This document shows positions 1 through 7,495 of a stretch of 29,171 nucleotides of DNA, in pieces. The stretch covers positions 1 through 29,171 of the forward strand of contig CABUPM010000015.1 of assembly GCA_902493345.1 (NCBI GenBank). The letters run 5' to 3'. Source of the DNA: an uncultured Eubacteriales bacterium (GTDB taxonomy: Bacteria > Bacillota > Clostridia > Lachnospirales > Bianqueaceae). Position 1 is the first letter of the stretch. Each line of letters begins with the position of its first letter. The notes below the pieces were generated by a model. That model was given only the letters and a program-made list of their open reading frames with translations, made no database searches and was not told the DNA's origin. Position numbers and translations under genes: made by a program.

Positions 1-3
1 TTG

Positions 4-372
4 TCAATATTTTCTTTTGTGATCCGAATATAGTTCATCGGTTATTCCTCCAATGTCGTTGTTCTTCCGTTTTGGCGATGGCAATTCACCGTACATTGCC
101 TCAAACAGCTCTGTAAGAAACTTTTTGCTGTCAACCTCATCCACCAGCAGCATTTCTTTCGCTCCCTCATACGGGGACTCACAAATTGCTGCAGGCATAA
201 GCTCCAGAGCGGATCTTGTTTTCTTTACAAGCAGCCGATCATCATAGATCCCGCCGACGATTTTACCGCGGTAATAGAGAATAAACTCTCCCATCATAGG
301 ACGGTAAGAAATATCGTCCAGATCGGATAGCTGTTCCAAAATGAAATGAAGATACTCTTTACTGGATGCCAT
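4..372 (-). CDS. TfoX N-terminal domain protein
   Basis: This 122-residue protein matches the single-domain TfoX/Sxy N-terminal family, recognised from an N-terminal helix, a core around YRPMMGEFILYYRGKIVGGIYDDRLLVK, and a segment ending in a proline-lysine-rich basic tail. Family members are small cytosolic proteins. The Gammaproteobacterial homologue regulates competence, but the role of stand-alone Clostridial copies is unknown, so no competence function is claimed. The ATG is preceded by a strong purine-rich ribosome binding site (AGGAGGAAAGGAA). It lies 15 bp downstream of the GNAT gene on the same strand, so the two are probably co-transcribed. The length is normal for the short form of the family. 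No terminator can be seen because the gene ends at the window edge. Confidence 0.85.
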   Translation of the reverse strand: MASSKEYLHFILEQLSDLDDISYRPMMGEFILYYRGKIVGGIYDDRLLVKKTRSALELMPAAICESPYEGAKEMLLVDEVDSKKFLTELFEAMYGELPSPKRKNNDIGGITDELYSDHKRKY

Positions 373-387
373 TTCCTTTCCTCCTAC

Positions 388-1014
388 TCAGAATAACTGT
401 CCCGGCAGCTTCAGCTTTTCCTTCTTCGGGAAGGTCGCTTCAAAGCGTTCAAACGCTTCCGGATCTTTTTCACAGACAAAATAGCCCTCCGGGTCTTTGT
501 AGGTACCGGAAATGCCGTCCAAAAAGCCGGGTGTCAGCTCCTTGATGAGAAAATAATCCGCATCAGGGTCGTCAGCGTACCGGACACCCTTTGTTTTGGC
601 AGGCACAAAGCCGGACTTGCCATAAAACAGAATGTTTCCGGTGATAGCAAGTGCTCCTGCACCCATTTCATTCGCTTTTCCCATGGAATAGTCGAGCAAT
701 TTTTTTCCGTAGCCCTGCCGCTTGTATGTGGGCGCAATGCCGATGGGGCCGAAGGTCATGATCGGTACCTTCCGTCCATCATCACATTCAATTTCCGACC
801 GCACATAGATGACCTGCCCGATCAGCTCGCCGCTTCGTTCCATGACGAAGTCCAGCTCCGGCACGAAGGCCGGGTCATCCCGATAGCAGTGCAGCACATA
901 GTGCTCCATGCAGCCGGGACGGTAGACATTCCAAAATGACTCGCGGGTTAGGTTTTCCACGGCTCTGTAATCGTCTTTCGTTTCGAGGCGAATGGTAATA
1001 TTATTTTCTGACAT
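388..1014 (-). CDS. GNAT family N-acetyltransferase
   Basis: This 208-residue protein has the Gcn5-related acetyltransferase fold. Its acetyl-CoA pyrophosphate-binding motif A is visible at about residues 88-107 (FGPIGIAPTYKRQGYGKKLL, the R/Q-x-x-G-x-G pattern). A beta strand and YGKSGFVPA follow, typical of YhbS-like members. The acceptor substrate cannot be inferred. The C-terminal 50 residues (from about KELTPGFLDG) form an extension seen in this subgroup. The ATG has an AAGGAGAAAAACC ribosome binding site 5 bp upstream. That site directly follows the stop codon of the clpP remnant, so the gene may originally have been transcribed from further upstream. It probably forms a small operon with the downstream TfoX-domain gene. 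Confidence 0.88.
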   Translation of the reverse strand: MSENNITIRLETKDDYRAVENLTRESFWNVYRPGCMEHYVLHCYRDDPAFVPELDFVMERSGELIGQVIYVRSEIECDDGRKVPIMTFGPIGIAPTYKRQGYGKKLLDYSMGKANEMGAGALAITGNILFYGKSGFVPAKTKGVRYADDPDADYFLIKELTPGFLDGISGTYKDPEGYFVCEKDPEAFERFEATFPKKEKLKLPGQLF

Positions 1015-1025
1015 GGTTTTTCTCC

Positions 1026-1169
1026 TTATCTCTTATCAATGATTTTGTCGATCAGCCCATAGGCAAGGGCTTCTTCTGCCGACATATAGTTGTCGCGCTC
1101 CGTGTCGGCGGCGACCTGTGCAAAGGGTCTGCCTGTATTCTCGGAAAGAATACGGGTCAGCACTGCGTC
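1026..1169 (-). pseudogene. clpP: clpP 3' remnant
   Basis: The minus strand encodes about 47 residues that read as the C-terminus of ClpP, the serine peptidase subunit of the Clp protease. The fragment contains [11 protein letters not shown], a [17 protein letters not shown] stretch and GLIDKIIDK before a TAA stop. The invariant catalytic Asp of ClpP lies in the DTERD-like segment, but the Ser and His parts of the protein are missing. Upstream the frame hits a stop codon at 1170-1172, and the sequence changes to an unrelated leader with an AGGAG-like site near 1210. That leader may be the first codons of another gene (a frame reading [14 protein letters not shown] is open for about 15 codons). 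It looks like a deletion scar, not a functional gene. It was read directly from the sequence and is too short for standard gene callers. Confidence 0.75.
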
Positions 1170-1255
1170 TTAACATCTGGCTGTTTGGTTTCAATGATAA
1201 AATACTTTCACTCCTACATTTCTGGCAAAACAGCGGAAAAGATTTCAATTTCGTT

Positions 1256-1885
1256 TCATGATGATGTTCCCGACTTTCTGTAGCCGGATTCGACTTTGGC
1301 AATAAAGCGGTCGATATGTGCACTTTGCATCGGCGCAATACTTTCTTTTTCATCTGCACCGTCGTAAACGCTGTAAAGCAAGAACATCGGGCCGTAGAAT
1401 TCCAGAGCCAACTGCATGGCAGCATCATCTGAATCCGTCAGCTTTCGAAAGATCGCCGCCATATACTCGGTCGGGCCGGTCGCCAGATAATCGTGATAAA
1501 GCTGCGCGAGCTTTGGATCGCGGTATTGTTCCAGCGTCAACATCTTCCGAAAGTTGGAAGAAAAATGCTCTTTCGTCCAATGATCAAACTGTGCCATGCT
1601 GTATGTGCGAATCTTTTCAATCGGCGTTTGCAGATAAGCTTCCGTAAAGCCATCCGGCTCCGTTTCCGGCATTTCATATTCTTCAGCGCGCTCATAATCC
1701 ATTTTGTTCATCCGTTCCACAATACTGTTAAGTATCTCCTGCTTGCTCGTATAATGTTTATACAAAGCACCTTTAGTGATTCCTAACTTTCCCGCGATAT
1801 CGCTCATAGAAGTTCCCAAATAACCACTTTGCGCGAATAGTTCAAGTGCGGTTTCTAAGATGCGCTCTTTAGTATCTCCGGCCAT
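1256..1885 (-). CDS. TetR/AcrR family transcriptional regulator
   Basis: This 209-residue regulator has a typical TetR N-terminal helix-turn-helix (TKERILETALELFAQSGYLG, then TSMSDIAGKLGITKGALYKHY) at about residues 4-50. A helical ligand-binding domain follows. The start is placed at the ATG at 1885 and not at the in-frame TTG 15 bases upstream, because GGGGAG lies just before the ATG and the TTG would overlap that site. A promoter and a flanking dyad lie immediately upstream, suggesting autoregulation. Downstream are the clpP remnant and the GNAT gene. The original target gene may have been lost in the deletion there. The ligand is unknown. Length and domain order are normal. Confidence 0.9.
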   Translation of the reverse strand: MAGDTKERILETALELFAQSGYLGTSMSDIAGKLGITKGALYKHYTSKQEILNSIVERMNKMDYERAEEYEMPETEPDGFTEAYLQTPIEKIRTYSMAQFDHWTKEHFSSNFRKMLTLEQYRDPKLAQLYHDYLATGPTEYMAAIFRKLTDSDDAAMQLALEFYGPMFLLYSVYDGADEKESIAPMQSAHIDRFIAKVESGYRKSGTSS

Positions 1886-1904
1886 AATTTCACTCCCCAA
1901 CTTG

Positions 1905-1965
1905 AAGCAACCGTTCGATCACCATAATTATAGCAACCGAACGATTACCCATCAAGGTCTTTTTA
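1905..1965 (-). promoter_or_regulatory. Promoter and operator-like dyad of the first tetR gene
   Basis: On the minus strand a TTGATG -35 and a TATAAT -10 are separated by 18 bp. The half-sites CGTTCG and CGAACG (plus strand, near 1912-1917 and 1938-1943) sit in inverted orientation on either side of the -10 box. Inverted half-sites flanking the -10 box are common in autoregulated tetR genes. Binding of this TetR to them is inferred. Confidence 0.55.
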
Positions 1966-2054
1966 AAAATATTTCAACGGTCAGCGGAATGATTGGATTG
2001 ACACGGTCAGATGCGCTGCACCGATTTGTCCTATTTCATTCTCAGAATCTTTTA

Positions 2055-2083
2055 TTGACTTCCTATCTAAAAAAATGTACAAT
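2055..2083 (+). promoter_or_regulatory. Sigma-A promoter of the second tetR gene
   Basis: TTGACT at 2055-2060 and TACAAT at 2078-2083 are separated by exactly 17 bp. They lie about 45 bp upstream of the ATG at 2129, which has GAGGGAAGGA as its ribosome binding site. The intergenic region 1886-2128 therefore holds two divergent promoters. Confidence 0.7.
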
Positions 2084-2128
2084 AATAATTGAGTTTCCAG
2101 CCTATATTTCAAGAGGGAAGGATAGAAT

Positions 2129-2702
2129 ATGCCCAGAAACTTTATGTTTACCAAGGAGGAGATCGTACAAGCCGCATTGGATTTGACCCGTGAGCGCGGG
2201 GCTTCTGCTGTCACCGCACGTGCCCTCGGACAAAAGCTCGGCTCCTCTTCCAGGCCTATATTCAGCTATTTCAGCAATATGGCAGAAGTACAAACTGCTG
2301 TCCTGCAGGCAGCCCAACAGCTATATCAGCGTTACCTCGCTGAGGATATGGCCGCCGGAAAATATCCTCCGTATAAAGCCAGCGGTATGGCCTATATTCG
2401 TTTCGCGAAAGAAGAAAAAGAACTGTTCCGTTTACTCTTTATGCGGGATCGCACCCAAGAAACAAAAGAACAGGCCGCTGAAGAGCTTCCTCCTCTTATC
2501 GCTATTTTACAAAAACAATTGCATATCAGTGAATCAGAGGCAATGCTTTCATCTGGAGATGTGGGTATACGTACATGGAATCGCCACAATGATTGTAACG
2601 GGTTATCTGAATTGGGAAGATGATTTTATCAGTCAGGCTCTGACCGATGTCTACACCGGCTTAAAACATCGTTTTTCCAGTTCTTCAAAAGAAACTCCAT
2701 AA
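2129..2702 (+). pseudogene. TetR/AcrR family regulator, frameshifted
   Basis: The N-terminal 140 codons encode a TetR-type helix-turn-helix (FTKEEIVQAALDLTRERGASAVTARALGQKLG, then SSRPIFSYF) followed by helices up to SESEAML. After this the frame runs into a short nonsense tail and a stop at 2621-2623. The next frame continues with a convincing TetR C-terminus (HLEMWVYVHGIATM, then GYLNWEDDFISQALTDVYTGLK) and ends at 2702. Removing one T from the CTTT run at 2546-2549 restores a single 190-residue protein of normal family length. The gene therefore has either a real +1 frameshift or a sequencing error at a short homopolymer. Its promoter, ribosome binding site and terminator are intact, so inactivation would be recent. 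Confidence 0.8.
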
Positions 2703-2731
2703 CCCGTAAACACGATCGATAATCTAGAATG

Positions 2732-2785
2732 AAAGCCCATATACGGATGTTTAAGATATCGGCCATCCGTATATGGGCTTTTTGT
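2732..2785 (+). terminator. Rho-independent terminator after the frameshifted tetR
   Basis: An 18-bp perfect inverted repeat has arms 2732-2749 and 2764-2781 and is followed on the plus strand by a T-rich run (TTTTTGTTTT). It sits 30 bp after the tetR stop. It may also insulate the convergent LysR remnant, but the minus strand lacks a long T run. Confidence 0.85.
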
Positions 2786-2791
2786 TTTAAT

Positions 2792-3460
2792 TCAAATTGC
2801 CTTCTCTAAATGCACTTCTGCCGCCTTACTGAATACCGCATATCGTTTCCATACCAGCACATAGTGAAGTTCCATGGTCGGTAAAAGCGGGCGAAAGCAA
2901 AGCCCCGGGACAAGCTGTTGTGGTAAATGCTCGTCTGTGGTTAGCAGATATCCCATTCCGCTTTGTACAAAAGCTGCGGAATTGCCGCTTACAACATTGT
3001 AAGTCGCCGCGATATGCAGCTGCCCAATTTCACGCTGTGCCCAATGGACAATCTCTTGCTGCAGACCAATGCGGTGATGCAAAATCAGCGGAATATTAAG
3101 AATATCTTCTTTTTCTACGGCTGCTTTTTTGGCAAGGGAGCAGGACTCCGGCATCAATAGTCCCCAATGAGCGCTATCCGACAAGGAAAAATACTCGTAT
3201 TTTGTTGTATCCACCGGCTCCAACAAAACCGCAAAGTCCAAACTGCCGTGATCTAGCCGTTCTGTCACATCCGTAGCATCACTGCTGTAAAACCGAAAAC
3301 GAATATCCGTATATTCCCGATGGACCGCTGCAGCAACATTCAGTACTGACACGGTCGGATTGCCGCCAATGGAAACTTCCCCACTGATCTTCATGATATC
3401 CGCTCTTAATTCACATTCCGTTTTTTCTGTCAGCGCAATGATCTCTTCGGCTCGTTTTCG
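2792..3460 (-). pseudogene. LysR family regulator, 5'-deleted
   Basis: The open frame encodes the linker helix (RKRAEEIIALTEKTE) and the complete substrate-binding domain of a LysR-type regulator. Expected elements include GEVSIGG, a ligand-domain strand near RFRFYSSDATDVTERL, LDFAVLLEP, and a YLLTTDE-type segment. The DNA-binding helix-turn-helix, which normally fills about the first 60 residues, is missing. The frame stays open for about 23 more codons to 3529, but that extension is the antisense of an aldo/keto reductase fragment and is not LysR-like. The LysR homology stops abruptly near 3460, where the reductase homology starts on the other strand. The product could not bind DNA as a LysR protein, so it is treated as a pseudogene. 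Confidence 0.8.
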
Positions 3461-3461
3461 C

Positions 3462-3815
3462 ATGCAAGCATGGTCGCCACTGTCAGATGGACAGAATGAC
3501 CTATTCCATAATGAGATTCTTTGTAGCATTGGAGTTACTCACAGCAAATCTCCGGCACAGGTAGTACTTCGCTGGCTGCTCCAACGAGGTATCGTACCGC
3601 TGGTCAAATCTTCAAATCCCCAACGAATGCAAGAAAATCTCGACATTTTTGATTTTACGCTCTCAGAAAATGAGATGCGGCAAATTACTCAACTGGATAC
3701 TGGCCATACTTGCTTTGTCCCGCGCAATACCGGAACATCCGTGACTGCTTTTTTGAAGCAGGTTTGCATGGGTTCGGCTCCTTCCGGAATGGTGACATCC
3801 CGTATCCAAAAGTGA
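3462..3815 (+). pseudogene. Aldo/keto reductase, 3' fragment
   Basis: The plus strand encodes about 117 residues matching the C-terminal third of an aldo/keto reductase. QAWSPLSDGQND at the start corresponds to the strand after the barrel centre. SPAQVVLRWLLQRGIVPLVKSS is the NADPH phosphate-binding region, and RMQENLDIFDFTLSENEM is the classic C-terminal helix motif. The catalytic Asp-Tyr-Lys-His tetrad lies in the missing N-terminal part. There is no plausible start codon with a ribosome binding site, and the frame runs upstream only through antisense LysR sequence. LysR and reductase genes are often divergent neighbours, which fits deletion of both 5' ends and the shared promoter. Confidence 0.82.
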
Positions 3816-3821
3816 CACAAA

Positions 3822-5750
3822 TCAGGCTCTCCTCATATATTCCAAAATCGCCTCCAGCGCATTGGCTGCGGCCCACAGATTATAGGAAAACCATACAGAA
3901 GCAGGTGTTCCATCTCCATAGAACTCTACCAGCGTGGCATCTGAAGGACAGAATCTTTCTGTAAGTCCTCCATAAGTATCAAACCCCATGGTATCGGGGT
4001 AGAGCTCCAAGGACTGCATCAGCCAGTGAATGCTGTCCATAGCTCTTTCATAATGATATGGATTTCCTGTGACCTTGGATAAATAAATCAAATCCGGATC
4101 CACCAGCACACCCATGGGATGAATGTGCATATTGGAAACCGAGGTCACGGATCCACCGCAGGAATTCCAATCACTATTGCTCAAGGGCGGACAGATGGGT
4201 CTCGCCTTAAAGGCATACCGCCAGGTGTATTCATAATGGGCAGACCACTCTAAATAGGTTAAGAATTCCTTCTCTCCCGTTAATTCATACACCAATCGGG
4301 CTCCCTTTAAATATCCCAGATTTCCTTCCTGGTCTACCGCCTTCAGCGTGTCCAATGGTGTCCCGTAGCAGTTTACCGCCTTTACAAAACCCGCATAATA
4401 GCGCAGCGCCGCCTTAGCGCTTTCCAGATACATTTCATTCTTTTCAAATTTATATAACAGAGCACAGCTTGGGATAAACCAGGCTCCCCCAAAAGAATCG
4501 AAATCCAACACTTTTTTCTCCTTGCCGCTGAAGGCATAGCCAAAGGCTCCGTCTTCCCGCTGCAGGGAAATGACTGTGCCAATTACCTTTTTACAGGTCT
4601 CCAGCCATTTTTCAGGATATTCCTCACCAATGCTTTTCAAATAGTCAATGGTCTTCAGAATGCCATATATACAGCTGCCGTTGGTATACGCACAATGACA
4701 CTCCCAGGACTGCTCCGTTCCCACCCAGACCTTCAGAAAGTCCTTACCATCTACAGGCTTCGTCTGTTCATAAATCAGTCCTGACTTTTCATTATATCTT
4801 GCCACAAAGGAATCGATCATCGCCTCTCCGCTGCGCCCTGTAAATGGTTCCTTTAACATGTGTCTTGCCAAGACTAACGGATAGGCAAGTACCGCTCCTC
4901 CCGTCCATCCGATTTCTGTTACGGTTCTGCGTACCCGCATAACAGGATCCTGCGGCAGCTTGCAGTGTAAATTCGTATATTCCCCCAGCTCCTCCTTCCA
5001 GGATATCTGCTGGGTATAGCGAAACAGTGCCCTTGCCGCCTCTTCAAAGCTTTTCTTATAGGTAGGACGCTCTGCCAAGGACGCATACTCTCTTTCAATC
5101 ATGGCATAAATATCGCTATGCTCGCCCTTCGGATTATAGTAAATCCGTCCCTCACACGAGGCATGGCGTATTCCTTCCTCCACACTTGGCTTTGGATTTC
5201 TCTTTGTTACAGCGGTTACCGGAAGATTTACACTGCCCAGGGTAATGCCGACACTGCCCGGAAGAGATACAGACAGGCCGTTATGTATATAGTTCCCATT
5301 TTCTTCGGAATAAGGATTGACGGTCACTCCCAGGGAACCCTCTTTTCCTGACATAAAAGCAATGGGTGTAGCCGCCCTATCCGCCCGGAAGAACCAGTAT
5401 GGAGAGCAATATTCCTTTTCGGGATGCTCATAGGTCAGCATGGGGAATTCTCCCGGTCGGCCTACTTTGCAGTTATTATCGCCATAGATGCAGCAGGGGA
5501 TGATGTGAAAAGTACCATTATCCCTCACCGCTTCCATATCCGCCAGTTCCAGTGATGTAACTGTCTCGTCTTCTGAATCCACGCACAACCGGTAATGGGC
5601 AATCTCCTCACCCGTCTGCAAGCTCAGTTTTCCTGTCACATCTTTTGATTGAAAGCTGCCGTCTTCCTGCAACTCGATTTTCTCCCACTGCTTCTGTCTC
5701 CATCTGAAAAGCAGCACCTTATATTCTTTCTTACCAAAGTGAATCCTCAT
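3822..5750 (-). CDS. Unrecognised protein, possible alpha/alpha-toroid glycosidase
   Basis: I do not recognise this 642-residue protein at family level. The ATG at 5750 is chosen because AAGGAGAA lies 7 bases upstream. An in-frame start 81 bases further up has no ribosome binding site. No signal peptide or membrane segment is seen, so the protein should be cytosolic. The N-terminal 200 residues look beta-rich. From about residue 240 the sequence is a series of amphipathic helices with Trp/Tyr/Gly-rich turns (IGWTGGAVLAYPLVLARHM, EQSWECHCAYTNGSCIYGIL, FGGAWFIPSCALLYKFEKN, NLWAAANALEAI). This helix-plus-aromatic-turn pattern is typical of six-hairpin glycosidases and related carbohydrate-active enzymes, but the assignment is inference. 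It lies 94 bp downstream of sufU with a possible promoter of its own and converges on the reductase fragment. Confidence 0.8.
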   Translation of the reverse strand: MRIHFGKKEYKVLLFRWRQKQWEKIELQEDGSFQSKDVTGKLSLQTGEEIAHYRLCVDSEDETVTSLELADMEAVRDNGTFHIIPCCIYGDNNCKVGRPGEFPMLTYEHPEKEYCSPYWFFRADRAATPIAFMSGKEGSLGVTVNPYSEENGNYIHNGLSVSLPGSVGITLGSVNLPVTAVTKRNPKPSVEEGIRHASCEGRIYYNPKGEHSDIYAMIEREYASLAERPTYKKSFEEAARALFRYTQQISWKEELGEYTNLHCKLPQDPVMRVRRTVTEIGWTGGAVLAYPLVLARHMLKEPFTGRSGEAMIDSFVARYNEKSGLIYEQTKPVDGKDFLKVWVGTEQSWECHCAYTNGSCIYGILKTIDYLKSIGEEYPEKWLETCKKVIGTVISLQREDGAFGYAFSGKEKKVLDFDSFGGAWFIPSCALLYKFEKNEMYLESAKAALRYYAGFVKAVNCYGTPLDTLKAVDQEGNLGYLKGARLVYELTGEKEFLTYLEWSAHYEYTWRYAFKARPICPPLSNSDWNSCGGSVTSVSNMHIHPMGVLVDPDLIYLSKVTGNPYHYERAMDSIHWLMQSLELYPDTMGFDTYGGLTERFCPSDATLVEFYGDGTPASVWFSYNLWAAANALEAILEYMRRA

Positions 5751-5781
5751 ATCTATTCTCCTTTTAATCCATCCATTACAC

Positions 5782-5810
5782 AAAATACTAAAAGGGCTTA
5801 CTACCTGCAA
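5782..5810 (-). promoter_or_regulatory. Possible promoter of the 642-residue gene
   Basis: On the minus strand TTGCAG (5805-5810) and TATTTT (5782-5787) are 17 bp apart and about 30 bp upstream of the start codon at 5750. The -10 box is weak. No terminator is seen after sufU, so readthrough from the suf operon is also possible. Confidence 0.35.
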
Positions 5811-5844
5811 TCTCACAGACAATAAGTCCATCCATCCAAATCAC

Positions 5845-6276
5845 TCAGCTTTCTTTTTCCCCGAGCATCTCCTGTAGAGTTCTCCATCCCAGGACAGCAC
5901 ATTTGGTTCGAGAGGGCATATGCGCAATATCCCGCAGAGCCGACGCCTCTTCCAGGCTGTCGATCTCCTCTTCCGATGCTTCCCCTCGGATCATCCGGAA
6001 GAAAAGTTTTCCGAGACGCAATGCCTCCTCCTCGCTCTTTCCGATAATCATTCCCAGCATAATATCCGCTGACGCCTGAGAAATAACGCATCCGTCCCCA
6101 ACAAAGGCTCCGTCCGTGATAACTCCATTCTCTACCTTCAGCTTCAGCGTAATCTCATCTCCGCAGCTGGGATTAACGCCTTCCAGTACCAAATTGGCAT
6201 CCGGCAGGTCCCTCTTGTGCTCCGGCCGGATATTGTGTTCTGTCAGAATCTCATTATAAAAGCTTCTCTCATTCAT
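5845..6276 (-). CDS. sufU: Iron-sulfur cluster assembly scaffold/sulfurtransferase SufU
   Basis: This 143-residue IscU-like protein is the Gram-positive SufU type. In Bacillus it is a zinc-dependent sulfurtransferase that accepts persulfide sulfur from SufS and passes it to SufBCD. All key ligands are present: Cys38 and Asp40 in NPSCGD, Cys63 in GDGCVISQAS, and Cys126 in RTKCAVLGW. The insertion between the second and third ligands that separates SufU from IscU is also present. The gene overlaps the 3' end of sufS by 8 bp, so translation is coupled. Its ribosome binding site (TAGGAGA) lies inside sufS. It is the last gene of the suf operon, and its length is normal. Confidence 0.95.
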   Translation of the reverse strand: MNERSFYNEILTEHNIRPEHKRDLPDANLVLEGVNPSCGDEITLKLKVENGVITDGAFVGDGCVISQASADIMLGMIIGKSEEEALRLGKLFFRMIRGEASEEEIDSLEEASALRDIAHMPSRTKCAVLGWRTLQEMLGEKES

Positions 6277-7495
6277 AGCCCATTTTTCTCCTAACTCCAG
6301 CGACGCTTTCTACAAAACGATCTGCCTCTTCCTCGGTGTTGTAGAACTGAAAGCTGGCTCTTGCTGCCGAACGGACACCAAGCCACTCCAAAAGCGGCTG
6401 TGCGCAGTGATGTCCGGCACGAATATCGATTCCATCCGCCTCCAGTACCGCACTGATATCATGCGGATGTACCTGATCGATCGTAAAGGTAAGAATCCCC
6501 ACATGATGCTCCGGATCCTGTGATCCTAAGACATGCACATGCGGAAGGGCCTGCAGTCCCTCCATAGCGCGGCGAGTCAGCGCTTTCTCTCTCTCTTCTA
6601 TTCCCGAAAAGCCTTTTTGCTCTATATAGCGAATCGCGGCCGCAAGCCCCACTGCTCCTGCGGCATTCACAGTTCCCGCCTCAAATTTATGCGGGAGCTC
6701 GGCATAAACCGCTGACTGTCGGCTCACAGAGTCAATCATCTCACCACCGGTCAAGAACGGCGGCATCTCCTCCAGCAGCTCTCTGCGTCCATATAAAACG
6801 CCGATTCCCATGGGGCCCATGAGCTTATGACCGGAAAAAGCCAGAAAATCCACATCCAGTTTTTTCACATTCAGCTCCATATGCGGGGCGCTCTGCGCGG
6901 CATCCAACACCACGACCGCGCCCACCTCATGCGCTCTTGCTACCACCTTTTCAACGGGATTGACACATCCCAGCACATTGGACACATGCGCGATCGCCAC
7001 GATCTTGGTGCCCGCATGAATTCTCTCCTCTATCATCTCGTTACGGATCGTTCCGTCCGGTTCGCAGTCCAGAAAAACAAGCTTAGCACCTGTCTGTCTC
7101 GCGACCATCTGCCATGGCAGCAGATTACTGTGATGCTCCATAATGGTCACAGCAATCTCTTCTCCCGGCTTCAGGTTCTGCAGACCATAGCTGTAAGCCA
7201 CAAGATTCAGGCTCTCTGTCGTATTTCTCGTAAAGATGATCTCTTCGCTATGCTCCGCATGAATAAAATTCTGAACAGTACGGCGAGATTCTTCATAGAG
7301 CTCTGTTGCTTCCATACTTAACGGGTAAAATCCCCGCAATGGATTGGCATTATGCGCTTCATAAAAATCCCGCATCGCTTCCAGCACACAGGAGGGACGC
7401 TGTGCCGTCGCCGCATTGTCCAAATACGTTGTCGGATTCTGCATCAACAACGGAAAATCTTTCCGTATTTCAGATACGTTCAGCTTCTGCTCCAT
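6269..7495 (-). CDS. sufS: Cysteine desulfurase SufS
   Basis: This 408-residue class V, PLP-dependent enzyme converts cysteine to alanine and delivers persulfide sulfur for cluster assembly. The PLP-binding lysine is Lys224 in FSGHKLMGPMG, the histidine of the HHSN motif is near residue 121, and the catalytic cysteine is Cys364 in RAGHHCAQPLL. The short loop around the cysteine and the normal length mark the group II (SufS/CsdA) type. The gene overlaps sufD upstream by 26 bp and sufU downstream by 8 bp, with GAGG sites before its ATG. It works with SufU in the Gram-positive Suf pathway. Confidence 0.96.
   Translation of the reverse strand: MEQKLNVSEIRKDFPLLMQNPTTYLDNAATAQRPSCVLEAMRDFYEAHNANPLRGFYPLSMEATELYEESRRTVQNFIHAEHSEEIIFTRNTTESLNLVAYSYGLQNLKPGEEIAVTIMEHHSNLLPWQMVARQTGAKLVFLDCEPDGTIRNEMIEERIHAGTKIVAIAHVSNVLGCVNPVEKVVARAHEVGAVVVLDAAQSAPHMELNVKKLDVDFLAFSGHKLMGPMGIGVLYGRRELLEEMPPFLTGGEMIDSVSRQSAVYAELPHKFEAGTVNAAGAVGLAAAIRYIEQKGFSGIEEREKALTRRAMEGLQALPHVHVLGSQDPEHHVGILTFTIDQVHPHDISAVLEADGIDIRAGHHCAQPLLEWLGVRSAARASFQFYNTEEEADRFVESVAGVRRKMGYE

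Noticed and set aside
1036..1428. 130-codon open frame over the end of the first tetR gene and the clpP remnant
   Set aside because: It runs out of frame with both the TetR protein and the ClpP remnant and has no protein-like features.
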